DNA of 64,000 bases, taken from contig CAVZGO010000003.1 in NCBI GenBank assembly GCA_963774935.1, positions 248,001 to 312,000 of the forward strand, read 5' to 3'. The DNA is from CAVZGO01 sp963774935. GTDB lineage: Bacteria; Chloroflexota; Anaerolineae; Anaerolineales; UBA4823. The translations under genes were made by a program, and so were the position numbers. The notes beneath the pieces are model-generated. The model was given only the letters and a program-made list of their open reading frames with translations, ran no database searches and was not told the origin of the DNA. Position 1 is the stretch's first letter. The number at the start of each line of letters is the position of its first letter. Positions 44,136 to 52,676 of this stretch are shown in pieces.

Positions 44136-46613
44136 ATGAAGAATCTATATCAATCAATTAGATTATCACTATACGCATCGATTATTTCTATAATTGTGCT
44201 CTCATTTCTGCTCAGCGCCTGTGGGCTAAACCTTCAAAAGAATGCCACATCTCCAGCTGCTGAAGTTGTAACCACAGAAGGAGAGCAAGATAAAAGCCCC
44301 GCAGAGACAGAGACTGCACCACTAGCCTATGCAATAGTGACTTTTCGGGCTTTGGTTCCAGAAGACACCCCAATAGATGACCCGGTTTATATTAATATCC
44401 TGGACGAGGTCACGGGACTCTATTTGAATGCTGTCAGCCATGAAATGGAGCTTGACGAGGAGCTTTCAGCAGTTTATAAGGTAAGCCTACCTTTCCCCAT
44501 TGGCTCGGTAGTGAAGTATCGTTACGAAAGACAGGGTGATGAACTCCGAGTGGCTGAACACACCTCCTCTGGTGAGCCGGTTCGATATCGATTGCTGCAA
44601 GTGAATGGACCTGATAGCGTCGATGATGTAATCAGCCGATGGACCGATACTGAATTTACAGGACCATCCGGGCGAATTATGGGTCAGGCATCAGATAACT
44701 CAACTGGACAACCAATCCCTAACCTGCTGATCACTGCTGGCGGCTCACAAAGCTACACCCATTCTGATGGTACGTTCCTGATTGAAGGGTTGCCACCTGG
44801 CATCCACAACCTGGTTGGTTATGCGATGGATGGAGCTTACCAGACATTCCAACAAGGTGCAGAAATTGCTGCTGAATCAACTACCCCGACCCCGATCAGA
44901 CTCGAGCCCGCTAATTTTGTTGACGTTACCTTCGAAATCAGTCTGCCAGCGAATACACCACCGCTGGTACCGGTGCGCCTGGCTGGTAACCTCTACCAGT
45001 TAGGTAACACCTTCGGAACTTTGGCTGGAGGAATTAACACATTGTCTATGCGTATGCCCGATCTCAAACCATTGGGTGATGGGCGATATGGTTTAACCAT
45101 CAAGCTTCCCAGTGGTGCAGATATTCAGTATAAATATACATTGGGTGATGGCTATTGGAACGCTGAACGTTTCCGCGATGGCAGCCTCCGCCTCCGGCAG
45201 TTGATTGTCCCAGAAGCAGAAACGATTATCCAGGATGCAGTAGAGACGTGGCAGACCGACAGCGCTGAATTTATTAGTTTTGATATCACAGTTCCAGAGA
45301 CAACTCCAGCAGGCGAAATTGTCTCAATACAGTTCAATCCACTATTCGGATGGACGGAGCCAATTCCGATGTGGAACCTCGGCAATAACCGGTGGGCCTA
45401 TGTGCTATACAGCCCATTGAATCTACCTGGCAATCTGAGTTATCGCTACTGCCGGAATGGACAGTGCGGGGTTGCAGACGACACACTCACTCCTGGAACT
45501 TTTGGTAAAGGCAGGCAAATAAACTTAGATCAGCTTCCTCAACAATTAAAAGAGAGTGTCGATGCATGGGTCGATTTAGGTCAACCAACTACTCCAACTT
45601 CTCAAATATTAACAACCTTCGCACCAAGGAGTGAGCCTTTTATTTCAGGCGTGGAATTTGAGCCTAAGTACCATCCTTCCTACCAACCACTCCTACCTGG
45701 CACATTACAAGCACTCACAAATGACCAATCCAAATGGCTGACCGTTGCTCCAACCTGGTCTATCACTCGGATTAACCCGCCAGTTTTTGAACCGGTGGCA
45801 GGCAAGGATCCCCTTTGGAATGATGTTGTCGATACCGTCCAACAGGCACATTCGTTTGGTCAAATGGTCGCAATCAAGCCGACCCTTACATTTCCAACTC
45901 CTATTGCATGTGAAGCCGAACCTTGTCCGGGTCCGGTGGATGCATTTTGGTTTTCCAGCCAGCGAGACTTTAGCTGGTGGCTGGTTTGGTTCGATCATTA
46001 TCGGGACTTTTTATTGCACCACGCCGACCTGGCAGCTAAAACCGGTGCGGATGCTCTCATACTGAGCGGTGGGGGTTTAAATCCCGCCATGCCTTCAGGC
46101 ATGTTAGCAGATGGACAATTCTCTGGCATCCCTTCTGACGCGCTACAACGCTGGCAAGGACTCCTTGATGAGGTTAGAGCACGGTATTCTGGTCCGATTT
46201 GGTGGAGTCTGCCGTTCACCGATGGGCAGATAATTCCCGATTTCTTACAGCAATTGGATGGAATCTACCTGGAATGGTCGGTGGCTCCACCAGCCGATGG
46301 AAATGAAGTATTTACATTAGAAGGTTTGAACCTCCAGGTTAGTGGCCTTTTAGATAGCAGAGTGAAGGCACTCAAAGATTCTTATAATAAGCCCCTGATT
46401 CTGGCGATATCCGCACCCTCCACTCCTGATCTTCTCACCCAGGAGATAACCTATTCCGCCTTCATTGATGCAGTTAATCAGCGCGATTGGATTAATGGAT
46501 TGGTTGCCAGCGGTTATTACCAGCCTGCATTGCTTCAGGATGATTCATCCTCAGTCAATGGAAAGCCTGCCATGGAGCTTCTGAGTCTCTGGTTTGCAAC
46601 CCTCAATCCTTAA
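44136..46613 (+). CDS. Large exported lipoprotein with carbohydrate-binding-like modules and a glycosidase-like C-terminal domain
   Basis: The 825-residue protein starts MKNLYQSIRLSLYASI at ATG 44136 after a GGAAAGGAA ribosome site. A lipobox SFLLSACG gives the lipid-attachment Cys near residue 29. Three beta modules follow that share the pattern VTFRALVPEDTPIDDPVYI / VTFEISLPANTPPLVPVRL / FDITVPETTPAGEIVSI, each ending in a G-x-KYxY-type strand; they resemble starch-binding (CBM20/CBM48-like) folds. A carboxypeptidase-regulatory-like domain lies between the first two (GRIMGQASDNSTGQPIPNLL). The C-terminal 280 residues look like a TIM barrel glycosidase (VAIKPTLTF, ALILSGGG). Its job is probably binding or cutting a polysaccharide outside the cell, which is an inference. 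Confidence 0.78.
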   Translation: MKNLYQSIRLSLYASIISIIVLSFLLSACGLNLQKNATSPAAEVVTTEGEQDKSPAETETAPLAYAIVTFRALVPEDTPIDDPVYINILDEVTGLYLNAVSHEMELDEELSAVYKVSLPFPIGSVVKYRYERQGDELRVAEHTSSGEPVRYRLLQVNGPDSVDDVISRWTDTEFTGPSGRIMGQASDNSTGQPIPNLLITAGGSQSYTHSDGTFLIEGLPPGIHNLVGYAMDGAYQTFQQGAEIAAESTTPTPIRLEPANFVDVTFEISLPANTPPLVPVRLAGNLYQLGNTFGTLAGGINTLSMRMPDLKPLGDGRYGLTIKLPSGADIQYKYTLGDGYWNAERFRDGSLRLRQLIVPEAETIIQDAVETWQTDSAEFISFDITVPETTPAGEIVSIQFNPLFGWTEPIPMWNLGNNRWAYVLYSPLNLPGNLSYRYCRNGQCGVADDTLTPGTFGKGRQINLDQLPQQLKESVDAWVDLGQPTTPTSQILTTFAPRSEPFISGVEFEPKYHPSYQPLLPGTLQALTNDQSKWLTVAPTWSITRINPPVFEPVAGKDPLWNDVVDTVQQAHSFGQMVAIKPTLTFPTPIACEAEPCPGPVDAFWFSSQRDFSWWLVWFDHYRDFLLHHADLAAKTGADALILSGGGLNPAMPSGMLADGQFSGIPSDALQRWQGLLDEVRARYSGPIWWSLPFTDGQIIPDFLQQLDGIYLEWSVAPPADGNEVFTLEGLNLQVSGLLDSRVKALKDSYNKPLILAISAPSTPDLLTQEITYSAFIDAVNQRDWINGLVASGYYQPALLQDDSSSVNGKPAMELLSLWFATLNP

Positions 46614-46650
46614 CCAATTTCTCCGACCCTGAACTCTGACGTTCAACTTC

Positions 46651-46690
46651 GACCTGAGTTGGTAACAAAAGCCAGCTCAGGTCTTGTCTT
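46651..46690 (+). terminator. Rho-independent terminator after the lipoprotein gene
   Basis: GACCTGAGTTGG (46651-46662) pairs with CCAGCTCAGGTC (46672-46683), one G-T pair, around a 9-base loop; TTGTCTT follows. It lies 38 bases after the lipoprotein stop. Confidence 0.75.
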
Positions 46691-46783
46691 ATGAAATCGG
46701 GAGTGTTTACCATACATCTGAGGTATCATAGATGGAATAAACATCGTTTTATTCTTTTTAAATCTGCGATCCAGTGATTTTCA

Positions 46784-47503
46784 ATGCATAAATTGAATGA
46801 CCATCAACAAATAATCATCATAATTTCTTCAAATGCCGAATGGCGAGCTATTCGAGGTCTCTTCACTGATGAGATATGTCAAAGAACCCCTTATGGCGAA
46901 TGGTTTATGGGCAAGCTTCGAAAAAAGAATGGAGACCTTGCCTCGGATTTGTTATTTTTCCATGGAGGATGGGGGAAAATTGCTGCCGCAGCATCTACCC
47001 AATATGCAATAGATCGATGGAAGCCAAAAGTCTTGATTAATCTTGGCACATGCGGTGGATTTATGGGAAAAGTTGAGCGTGGTACTATCATTCTTGCAGA
47101 TAAGACACTCATCTATGACATCGATGAGCGAATGGGTGATTTTGATGCAGCAATAGCCCACTATACCTGTAATATAGACCTATCATGGATAGGAAAATCA
47201 TATCCAATCCTGGTCCTCAAGACACTCCTGGTCTCTGCAGATCGGGATTTGCGTCCAGATGAAATTCAACGACTATTTAACCAGTATGAGGCAATCGCCG
47301 GCGATTGGGAATCAGGAGCAATTGCCTGGATCGCTCAAAAAAATGATATCCCCATATTGATCCTGCGGGGTGTCACCGATCTTGTGAGCGATGAACAAGG
47401 CGAGGCTTATGGTAATCCTACCTTATATCATCGAGCAAGTGAACAAGTAATCCACCAACTGGTGTACAGCTTACCAGGATGGCTGGATTGCCTGGAGACA
47501 TGA
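46784..47503 (+). CDS. Nucleoside phosphorylase/MTA-SAH-nucleosidase-like protein
   Basis: The 239-residue protein belongs to the PNP/UDP fold: IIIIISSNAEWRAI at the start, LINLGTCGGFMGKVERGTIILAD (the LGxxGG phosphate/base site and following VGDxV-like segment), DWESGAIAWIAQ (Glu-Ser ribose site, usually MEx) and LRGVTDLVSDEQGEA with the catalytic Asp. Enzymes of this family cleave MTA, SAH or purine nucleosides. The residues point to a nucleosidase of the futalosine/MTA type, but the exact substrate is not fixed by sequence. It is tightly followed (3 bases) by a carboxypeptidase gene. Confidence 0.82.
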   Translation: MHKLNDHQQIIIIISSNAEWRAIRGLFTDEICQRTPYGEWFMGKLRKKNGDLASDLLFFHGGWGKIAAAASTQYAIDRWKPKVLINLGTCGGFMGKVERGTIILADKTLIYDIDERMGDFDAAIAHYTCNIDLSWIGKSYPILVLKTLLVSADRDLRPDEIQRLFNQYEAIAGDWESGAIAWIAQKNDIPILILRGVTDLVSDEQGEAYGNPTLYHRASEQVIHQLVYSLPGWLDCLET

Positions 47504-47506
47504 ATA

Positions 47507-49258
47507 ATGAATAAACCCTTTATGTATTTTTCCTTGTTGCTGATTCCCGTGATTCTCGTCTCTAATTTCCTCTCGCCTGCATCGACTGCAAGCAAGGTGA
47601 ACGAAGACGGAGATGAGTTTGTTACACAATCATTTCCTCATTTGTCTGACCAAAAAGTAGCTCGCATTTATTTTGAAGGACGTGGGCAATTAGATTATTT
47701 ATCTGGATCTTTGGATATTTGGGAGGTGGATCATGAACAAGGTTGGCTTATAGCTCAATTGACTCCCCAGCAGTGGCAAGCATTGGAATCTACAGGCTTT
47801 CGAATCGAGCTGGACTTGGAAAAAACCGAAGCTCTATCATACATAAATAACCCACTTCCAGGACAAATCGAGGGTATTCCCTCCTACCCCTGTTATCGCA
47901 CCGTTGAAGAAATCTATGCATCCCTATCCAACCTGCAGACCAATTTTCCGGATTTATTTAAAATTGTTGATATTGGCGACTCCTGGGAAAAAGTTCAACT
48001 CGATGGCAGTCCAGGTTACGACATCCTGGCAGCCGTCCTGACCAACAAGACGATTGGTGGTGATAAACCGCGGTTCATGTTGATCGGTTCAATACACGCG
48101 CGTGAATACGCAACCGCGGAAACTGTGATCAGGTTTGCTGAAAAGCTGCTCAATGATTATGGAGTCGATCCGGATGTTACCTGGTTGATTGATAATTTCG
48201 AACTGCACATCATCCCGATGGCAAATCCTGACGGTCGAAAAATCGCTGAGACAGGAATATCATGGCGCAAGAACACAGACAATAATGATGGCTGCAATAA
48301 TTCAAACTATTGGGGCACTGATCTCAATCGCAACTCGAGCTTTGGATGGGGAGGCGCAGGCTCAAGCGTTAATCCCTGCGATGAGACCTACCATGGACCT
48401 TCGGCTGCATCTGAACCTGAAATCCAAGCAATTCAAACATATGTAGAAAGCCTGTTTTTGGATATGCGCGGCCCCAACAGCTCAGACCCAGCACCCCTGG
48501 ACACAACAGGGATTTTAATTTCATTGCATTCTTACGGTCAATTAGTGCTGTGGCCTTGGGGGAATACATTTACAAATGCACCAAACCACACTCAACTCCA
48601 AACTCTGGGAAGGAAATTAGCACATTTCACTTCGTACTACCCAGAACAAGCCTCTGGATTATATACGGTCAGTGGGTCCACTGATGATTGGAGTTATGGC
48701 GAGCTTGGAGTTGCTTCATACACAATTGAAATGGGTACCAATTTTTTTCAAGCATGCGAAAGTTTTGAAAACGAAATTTATCCTCAAGCCAACCAAAGCC
48801 TGGAGTATGCATTCAAAGCAATCCAAGCCCCCTATAGATCTCCAGCAGGACCTGAAGTACTAAATCTAACTGTTTCCGTACCGTCTCTGACGTCGAGTCA
48901 AATCGCATCTCTGAGCGCAAGTGTTGATGACATTCGCTATTCAAGCGCCAATGGGATCGAACCAACTCAGCCTGTCATAACTGCCTCCTTTACCATCGAC
49001 CAGCTCCCCTGGAGTACTTCACCACCTGTTGCATATCCAATGACGCCCAGTGATGGAAACTTTGATGAAAATATCGAGGCTGTTCGAGGAACGATCGATA
49101 CATCGGGGTTGACTACAGGCAGGCATATCATCTATGTCCGCGGGCAAGATGCTGCGGGAAATTGGGGAGTTGTGAGTGCGATATTCCTAGATGTCGTAAA
49201 TGGCGAGCCGAACCCGCAACCATTCCGAATATTTATCCCCTTCATTCAACTACCTTGA
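47507..49258 (+). CDS. Secreted M14 zinc carboxypeptidase
   Basis: The 583-residue protein has an N-terminal signal peptide (MNKPFMYFSLLLIPVILVSNFLSPASTAS), a propeptide of about 100 residues and a catalytic domain of the carboxypeptidase T type. Zinc ligands His and Glu are in GSIHAREYATAETV and the third His in LISLHSYGQLVLWPWG. Asn-Arg of the substrate site lie in GTDLNRNSSFGWGG and the catalytic Glu in YTIEMGTNFF. The C-terminal 140 residues are a beta-sandwich with fibronectin-like wording (GRHIIYVRGQDAAGNWG). It removes C-terminal amino acids from peptides outside the cell. Confidence 0.93.
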   Translation: MNKPFMYFSLLLIPVILVSNFLSPASTASKVNEDGDEFVTQSFPHLSDQKVARIYFEGRGQLDYLSGSLDIWEVDHEQGWLIAQLTPQQWQALESTGFRIELDLEKTEALSYINNPLPGQIEGIPSYPCYRTVEEIYASLSNLQTNFPDLFKIVDIGDSWEKVQLDGSPGYDILAAVLTNKTIGGDKPRFMLIGSIHAREYATAETVIRFAEKLLNDYGVDPDVTWLIDNFELHIIPMANPDGRKIAETGISWRKNTDNNDGCNNSNYWGTDLNRNSSFGWGGAGSSVNPCDETYHGPSAASEPEIQAIQTYVESLFLDMRGPNSSDPAPLDTTGILISLHSYGQLVLWPWGNTFTNAPNHTQLQTLGRKLAHFTSYYPEQASGLYTVSGSTDDWSYGELGVASYTIEMGTNFFQACESFENEIYPQANQSLEYAFKAIQAPYRSPAGPEVLNLTVSVPSLTSSQIASLSASVDDIRYSSANGIEPTQPVITASFTIDQLPWSTSPPVAYPMTPSDGNFDENIEAVRGTIDTSGLTTGRHIIYVRGQDAAGNWGVVSAIFLDVVNGEPNPQPFRIFIPFIQLP

Positions 49259-49295
49259 CTTATCAATAAAATAAAGATTTGTGACGATATTAAAT

Positions 49296-49334
49296 CACAC
49301 AGCGGAGTGCTGTTCGATAGCACTCCGCTGTGTG
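49296..49334. terminator. Long perfect hairpin between the carboxypeptidase gene and tRNA-Asp (bidirectional terminator)
   Basis: CACACAGCGGAGTGCT (49296-49311) pairs perfectly over 16 bp with 49319-49334 around the loop GTTCGAT. It lies between the convergent ends of the carboxypeptidase gene and the tRNA gene. Downstream bases on the minus strand are ATTTAAT. Confidence 0.75.
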
Positions 49335-49350
49335 TTCACTTGACATAAGG

Positions 49351-49424
49351 CGGACCCGACGGGATTTGAACCCGCGATCTCGGCCTTGACAGGGCCGCAT
49401 GTTTGGCCGCTACACCACGGGTCC
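49351..49424 (-). tRNA. tRNA-Asp (anticodon GTC)
   Basis: Reading the minus strand, GGACCCG pairs with CGGGTCC to form the acceptor stem. The anticodon arm is CGGCC-CTGTCAA-GGCCG with anticodon GTC, and the T arm is CGGGT-TCAAATC-... with the usual TTCAAAT loop. The total length is 74 bases. The 3' CCA is not encoded. The gene has its own promoter at 49436-49464. Confidence 0.96.
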
Positions 49425-49435
49425 ACGCGGGCGCA

Positions 49436-49464
49436 AATATACCATACGCGATAGAGCCCGTCAA
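49436..49464 (-). promoter_or_regulatory. Promoter of tRNA-Asp
   Basis: TTGACG (49459-49464) and TATATT (49436-49441) on the minus strand are separated by exactly 17 bases. The tRNA 5' end is 11 bases past the -10 element, so the transcript leader is very short. Confidence 0.85.
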
Positions 49465-49482
49465 GGGCGTACGCTTCTCGGT

Positions 49483-49488
49483 TATAAT
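49483..49488 (+). promoter_or_regulatory. -10 element next to a start codon (probable leaderless mRNA)
   Basis: TATAAT at 49483-49488 lies six bases before ATG 49495, so transcription would start at or next to the A of the ATG. There is no ribosome-binding site. The -35 region (around 49460) is weak and shares bases with the divergent tRNA promoter. Confidence 0.6.
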
Positions 49489-49494
49489 CTTCAC

Positions 49495-50730
49495 ATGGTG
49501 CCTGATTTTCTCCTTCGACATCCACTGTTTACATCTTTATCAACTGATGAACGGATTCACCTGATTAACTCTTTAAATCTAACTCATTTCCTGACTGGAG
49601 AATACCTTTGCCGCGAGAATGATCCGGGTGATCGTCTTTTCATCATTAAGTCCGGTAATGCAAGTGTGATTAAGGCGTTAGGCACAAACGAAGAGCGATT
49701 ATTAAGGATTCTTTCACCTGGAGACTACACCGGGGAAATGAGCTTGCTTGAGCCGGATGGCTTACGTACTGCCACTGTGCGCGCAGATACACCACTGCAA
49801 GCATACGAAATGACACGTCCAGATTTCGATGAGCTACTGTCACGTAATCCAAAATTAGCTATCGAAATGCTGCGCGAATTTAGCCAGCGGTTACGTAATT
49901 CTCAACAAGCAACCATCGTTGATTTACAGATTAAAAATATTGAGCTGACTCAGGCATATCGAGAACTCCAAGAAGCTCAGGTACAAATTATTGAGAAGGA
50001 ACGATTAGAACGTGAGCTCCAGGTTGCTCGTCAAATTCAGATGAGCATGCTACCAAGTGAATTACCACAACTCCAAGATTATGAATTCGGCGCTCAGATC
50101 CTTCCTGCCCGAGCAGTTGGAGGTGATCTATTCGATTTCATAGATCTTGGTAACGATTTATTGGGGATAACCGTCGCAGACGTATCCGATAAAGGTGTAC
50201 CTGCTGCGTTATTTATGGCGCTCACGCGTAGCCTATTACGAGCTGTAGCACTCTCTGGAGAATCACCTGCAGCTGTACTCCGTAAAATCAACCATCATCT
50301 ACTCGGAATGAACCAGGCTGCTATGTTTGTCAGTGTTCTATATGGGATTCTACATCGCCCATCAGGATCATTTAATTATGCGCGCGCTGGTCATGAGCTG
50401 CCTGCCCTGGTGGATAAGACAGGTCAAATTATCGAAGTATCTCACAAGACCGGTCAATTGCTCGGAGTCTTTGACGAACCTGAGCTGGATGAGCAGTTAT
50501 TGATCATTCCCAATGGCGGGACGTTGCTAATTTACACCGACGGGGCAACCGACGCGACGAACCCTGAAGGCGATCTATTTAATCGACAATTATTGCTTCA
50601 TCAATTGATAGATCATCGCAAACTCAGTGCTACTGAATTATGCCAAACCTTATTGAATGATATAACGGGGTACCAAAACGGTGCCCCGCAAGCAGACGAT
50701 ATTACTTTGGTCGCGATCAAACATAAGTAA
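49495..50730 (+). CDS. cNMP-binding / SpoIIE-type PP2C phosphatase (RsbU-like)
   Basis: The 411-residue protein starts MVPDFLLRHPLFTSLSTDERI at ATG 49495. An upstream frame to 49399 would cross the tRNA gene and is rejected. Residues about 1-130 are a cyclic-nucleotide-binding domain (FIIKSGNASVIKALG, LSPGDYTGEMSLLEPDGLRTATVRA). A helical linker (QIKNIELTQAYRELQEAQVQIIEKERLERELQVARQIQMSMLPSE) joins it to a SpoIIE phosphatase with ARAVGGDLFDFIDLG, VADVSDKGVPAALFMALTRSLLRA, YARAGHELP and TDGATDATNPEG, holding the metal Asp residues. Such proteins dephosphorylate anti-sigma antagonists in stress signalling. Confidence 0.92.
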   Translation: MVPDFLLRHPLFTSLSTDERIHLINSLNLTHFLTGEYLCRENDPGDRLFIIKSGNASVIKALGTNEERLLRILSPGDYTGEMSLLEPDGLRTATVRADTPLQAYEMTRPDFDELLSRNPKLAIEMLREFSQRLRNSQQATIVDLQIKNIELTQAYRELQEAQVQIIEKERLERELQVARQIQMSMLPSELPQLQDYEFGAQILPARAVGGDLFDFIDLGNDLLGITVADVSDKGVPAALFMALTRSLLRAVALSGESPAAVLRKINHHLLGMNQAAMFVSVLYGILHRPSGSFNYARAGHELPALVDKTGQIIEVSHKTGQLLGVFDEPELDEQLLIIPNGGTLLIYTDGATDATNPEGDLFNRQLLLHQLIDHRKLSATELCQTLLNDITGYQNGAPQADDITLVAIKHK

Positions 50731-50754
50731 AACTACGTAGCATTCATTGAATCA

Positions 50755-52620
50755 TTAATTTCCCGATTGTAATAATCTAAGCAAAGTCCGTCTTGCTAAT
50801 TGATCAGCTGTTATCATTCCTACCACTTTACCATTGCGTACAACTGGTAAAGCGGATATTTCATGGTGCTCCAGCTTGCTAATCACCTCCTGTATGCTGT
50901 CATCTGGAGCTGCTGCAATCACATTCCTGTTCATAATTTGATCAATCGGCTGGTCTTCAGGAGAACCCATGGCTGTTGCACGAGTGATATCCCATTCTGT
51001 GACCACACCTATCATCTCCCCAGTTGTACCCACAACAACGAGAATAGGGCTATGCGCATCGACCATTTCTACTGCTGCATCACGAACTGTACACGCCTGA
51101 GATATGGTTGGTATGGGTACCATTAACTCTCCAGCGGTGCGGTCACGTTCACTCTCAGCTATGCGACGTATGCTGATGTGCTCGGCTGCTTCACAAGGAA
51201 GCAAGTCAGGATCGTTCACAAGTAGATCTATGAGCTCGACCATATTACGTCGAATCACCAGATCACGTTGCGCTTCACCTGCAAGGCGACGTTGCTCTGC
51301 CAGATCCGCCAATGCGTATGAATGCTCTTTACACCATATATCCACAGCAATCGGATCGCCAAGCATTTCATTTGGGATACGCAAGTCATTAGGTGTCTTG
51401 ATCATTCGCTCTTGGGCTGCAAAAATCACGCCTCCAGAGTTGACTAAGAAATCGGTAGCGATGAGCACTCCCCGCTGGCGATAGACCTGGCGCTCCAGCC
51501 TGGCGCGCCCTGCCCGCCAGGCTGAATGAGGCGAATAAGTGTTGGCTCCTTCTACGATGACTGACCAATCACCCATTCGGGACACAGTGATGGTTGGTTG
51601 AGTAGTGGAGTCGAGATCTAAATAATTCGCTACCGGCGCGGCCGGGATCAAGCAAAATGCACTTTCCCGCAGCAAATCGTTTGGGGAGTTTGAATATTTG
51701 TGTGATGCTACTCGATTTGCTGGAGCCAGATGCTCATGGTAATAAAGTTGTGTTACCGACCCGCGTTCCTGCCACAAATCAAATAAGGCTTCCACTGGAA
51801 GACCGCGTTCATCATATAAGTATCCGAGCGCGTCACTAATGCCAACCACTTTTGCACCGGGTAGACGCTCCTGCAACATCCGGGCTGCATGAGCTCCAAC
51901 TGCTCCAAATCCCTGGATGATCACGGTTATTCGATTGTGTTGGGGGATTTCCAGGTTTGAAAACTGCGGAAGACTTTTTAATCTTGGCATTTCCAGCAAG
52001 AGCGATTCGAGAGCAATGATCGCACCACCTGCTGCAGCACCAAGTTGATCGACACGGCTTCCTCCCATTTCTACCGGTTTCGAGACCACGTTATCTAATC
52101 CGTTCTCAATTGCGATGGTCTTCATATCAGTATCATTCGTCCCCACGTCTGGTCCAGGTATGAAGATGTCATGATAGCGATATAGGAGATGTGCGAAAGC
52201 CTTAACAACTGCGGTGTGTTCCTTGGGAGTAAGGCTGCGTTCAGCAACAATGCCAACTTTTCCCCCACCGAAGGGCAGACCCGCGGCAGCGTTTTTCAGT
52301 GTCATGCCACGTGCCATATTAAAAATACTGGCAGGAGTAACATCCGCCAGCATCCAGATTCCTCCCACCGCAGGAGTGCCCATCGCCAGGTTATCAATCA
52401 CCAGGTATCCACCCACCTCCAACTTGGATCGTTCATCCCATAAGCAAACCACCAAGTGTGGTCCTAGCGAGTCTACCTGGATACCTAAACGGCTTAACCG
52501 GTCAACATCCTGAGCGGTGAACTCCATACTGCATAGCCCATTCTGGTGAACGAGGCGTGTTTCCCATGTGTGCTCCGGTAAACGTTCGCGTAAAAAAGCC
52601 TCCATGCGTTTTGGAATCAT
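50755..52620 (-). CDS. Amino-acid (Glu/Leu/Phe-type) dehydrogenase fused to a CBS-domain pair
   Basis: The 621-residue protein joins an NAD(P)-dependent amino-acid dehydrogenase to two CBS domains. The dehydrogenase has ARGMTLKNAAAGLPFGGGKVGI with Lys109 and catalytic Lys121, PGPDVGTNDTDM with Asp158, and the nucleotide fold IIQGFGAVGAHAARML. Around residues 500-615 lie two CBS motifs (ACTVRDAAVEMVDAHSPILVVV and DDSIQEVISKLEHHEISALPVV), which usually bind AMP, ATP or SAM and control the enzyme. The first motif is closer to leucine/phenylalanine dehydrogenases than to glutamate dehydrogenase. It converts an amino acid to its keto acid or back, perhaps under energy control. Confidence 0.86.
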   Translation of the reverse strand: MIPKRMEAFLRERLPEHTWETRLVHQNGLCSMEFTAQDVDRLSRLGIQVDSLGPHLVVCLWDERSKLEVGGYLVIDNLAMGTPAVGGIWMLADVTPASIFNMARGMTLKNAAAGLPFGGGKVGIVAERSLTPKEHTAVVKAFAHLLYRYHDIFIPGPDVGTNDTDMKTIAIENGLDNVVSKPVEMGGSRVDQLGAAAGGAIIALESLLLEMPRLKSLPQFSNLEIPQHNRITVIIQGFGAVGAHAARMLQERLPGAKVVGISDALGYLYDERGLPVEALFDLWQERGSVTQLYYHEHLAPANRVASHKYSNSPNDLLRESAFCLIPAAPVANYLDLDSTTQPTITVSRMGDWSVIVEGANTYSPHSAWRAGRARLERQVYRQRGVLIATDFLVNSGGVIFAAQERMIKTPNDLRIPNEMLGDPIAVDIWCKEHSYALADLAEQRRLAGEAQRDLVIRRNMVELIDLLVNDPDLLPCEAAEHISIRRIAESERDRTAGELMVPIPTISQACTVRDAAVEMVDAHSPILVVVGTTGEMIGVVTEWDITRATAMGSPEDQPIDQIMNRNVIAAAPDDSIQEVISKLEHHEISALPVVRNGKVVGMITADQLARRTLLRLLQSGN

Positions 52621-52676
52621 AATAACCTTCTTTCAACAGCCAAAAATGGCATAACTTGTCGCGTCGTCTTTTTTTT

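Noticed and set aside
49399..49494. Upstream extension of the cNMP/SpoIIE gene
   Set aside because: The extension overlaps the tRNA-Asp gene and its promoter, and conserved residues begin only at 49495.
50863..52513. Plus-strand open frames opposite the dehydrogenase-CBS gene
   Set aside because: They are antisense to a gene with clear catalytic motifs, without ribosome sites or recognisable domains.
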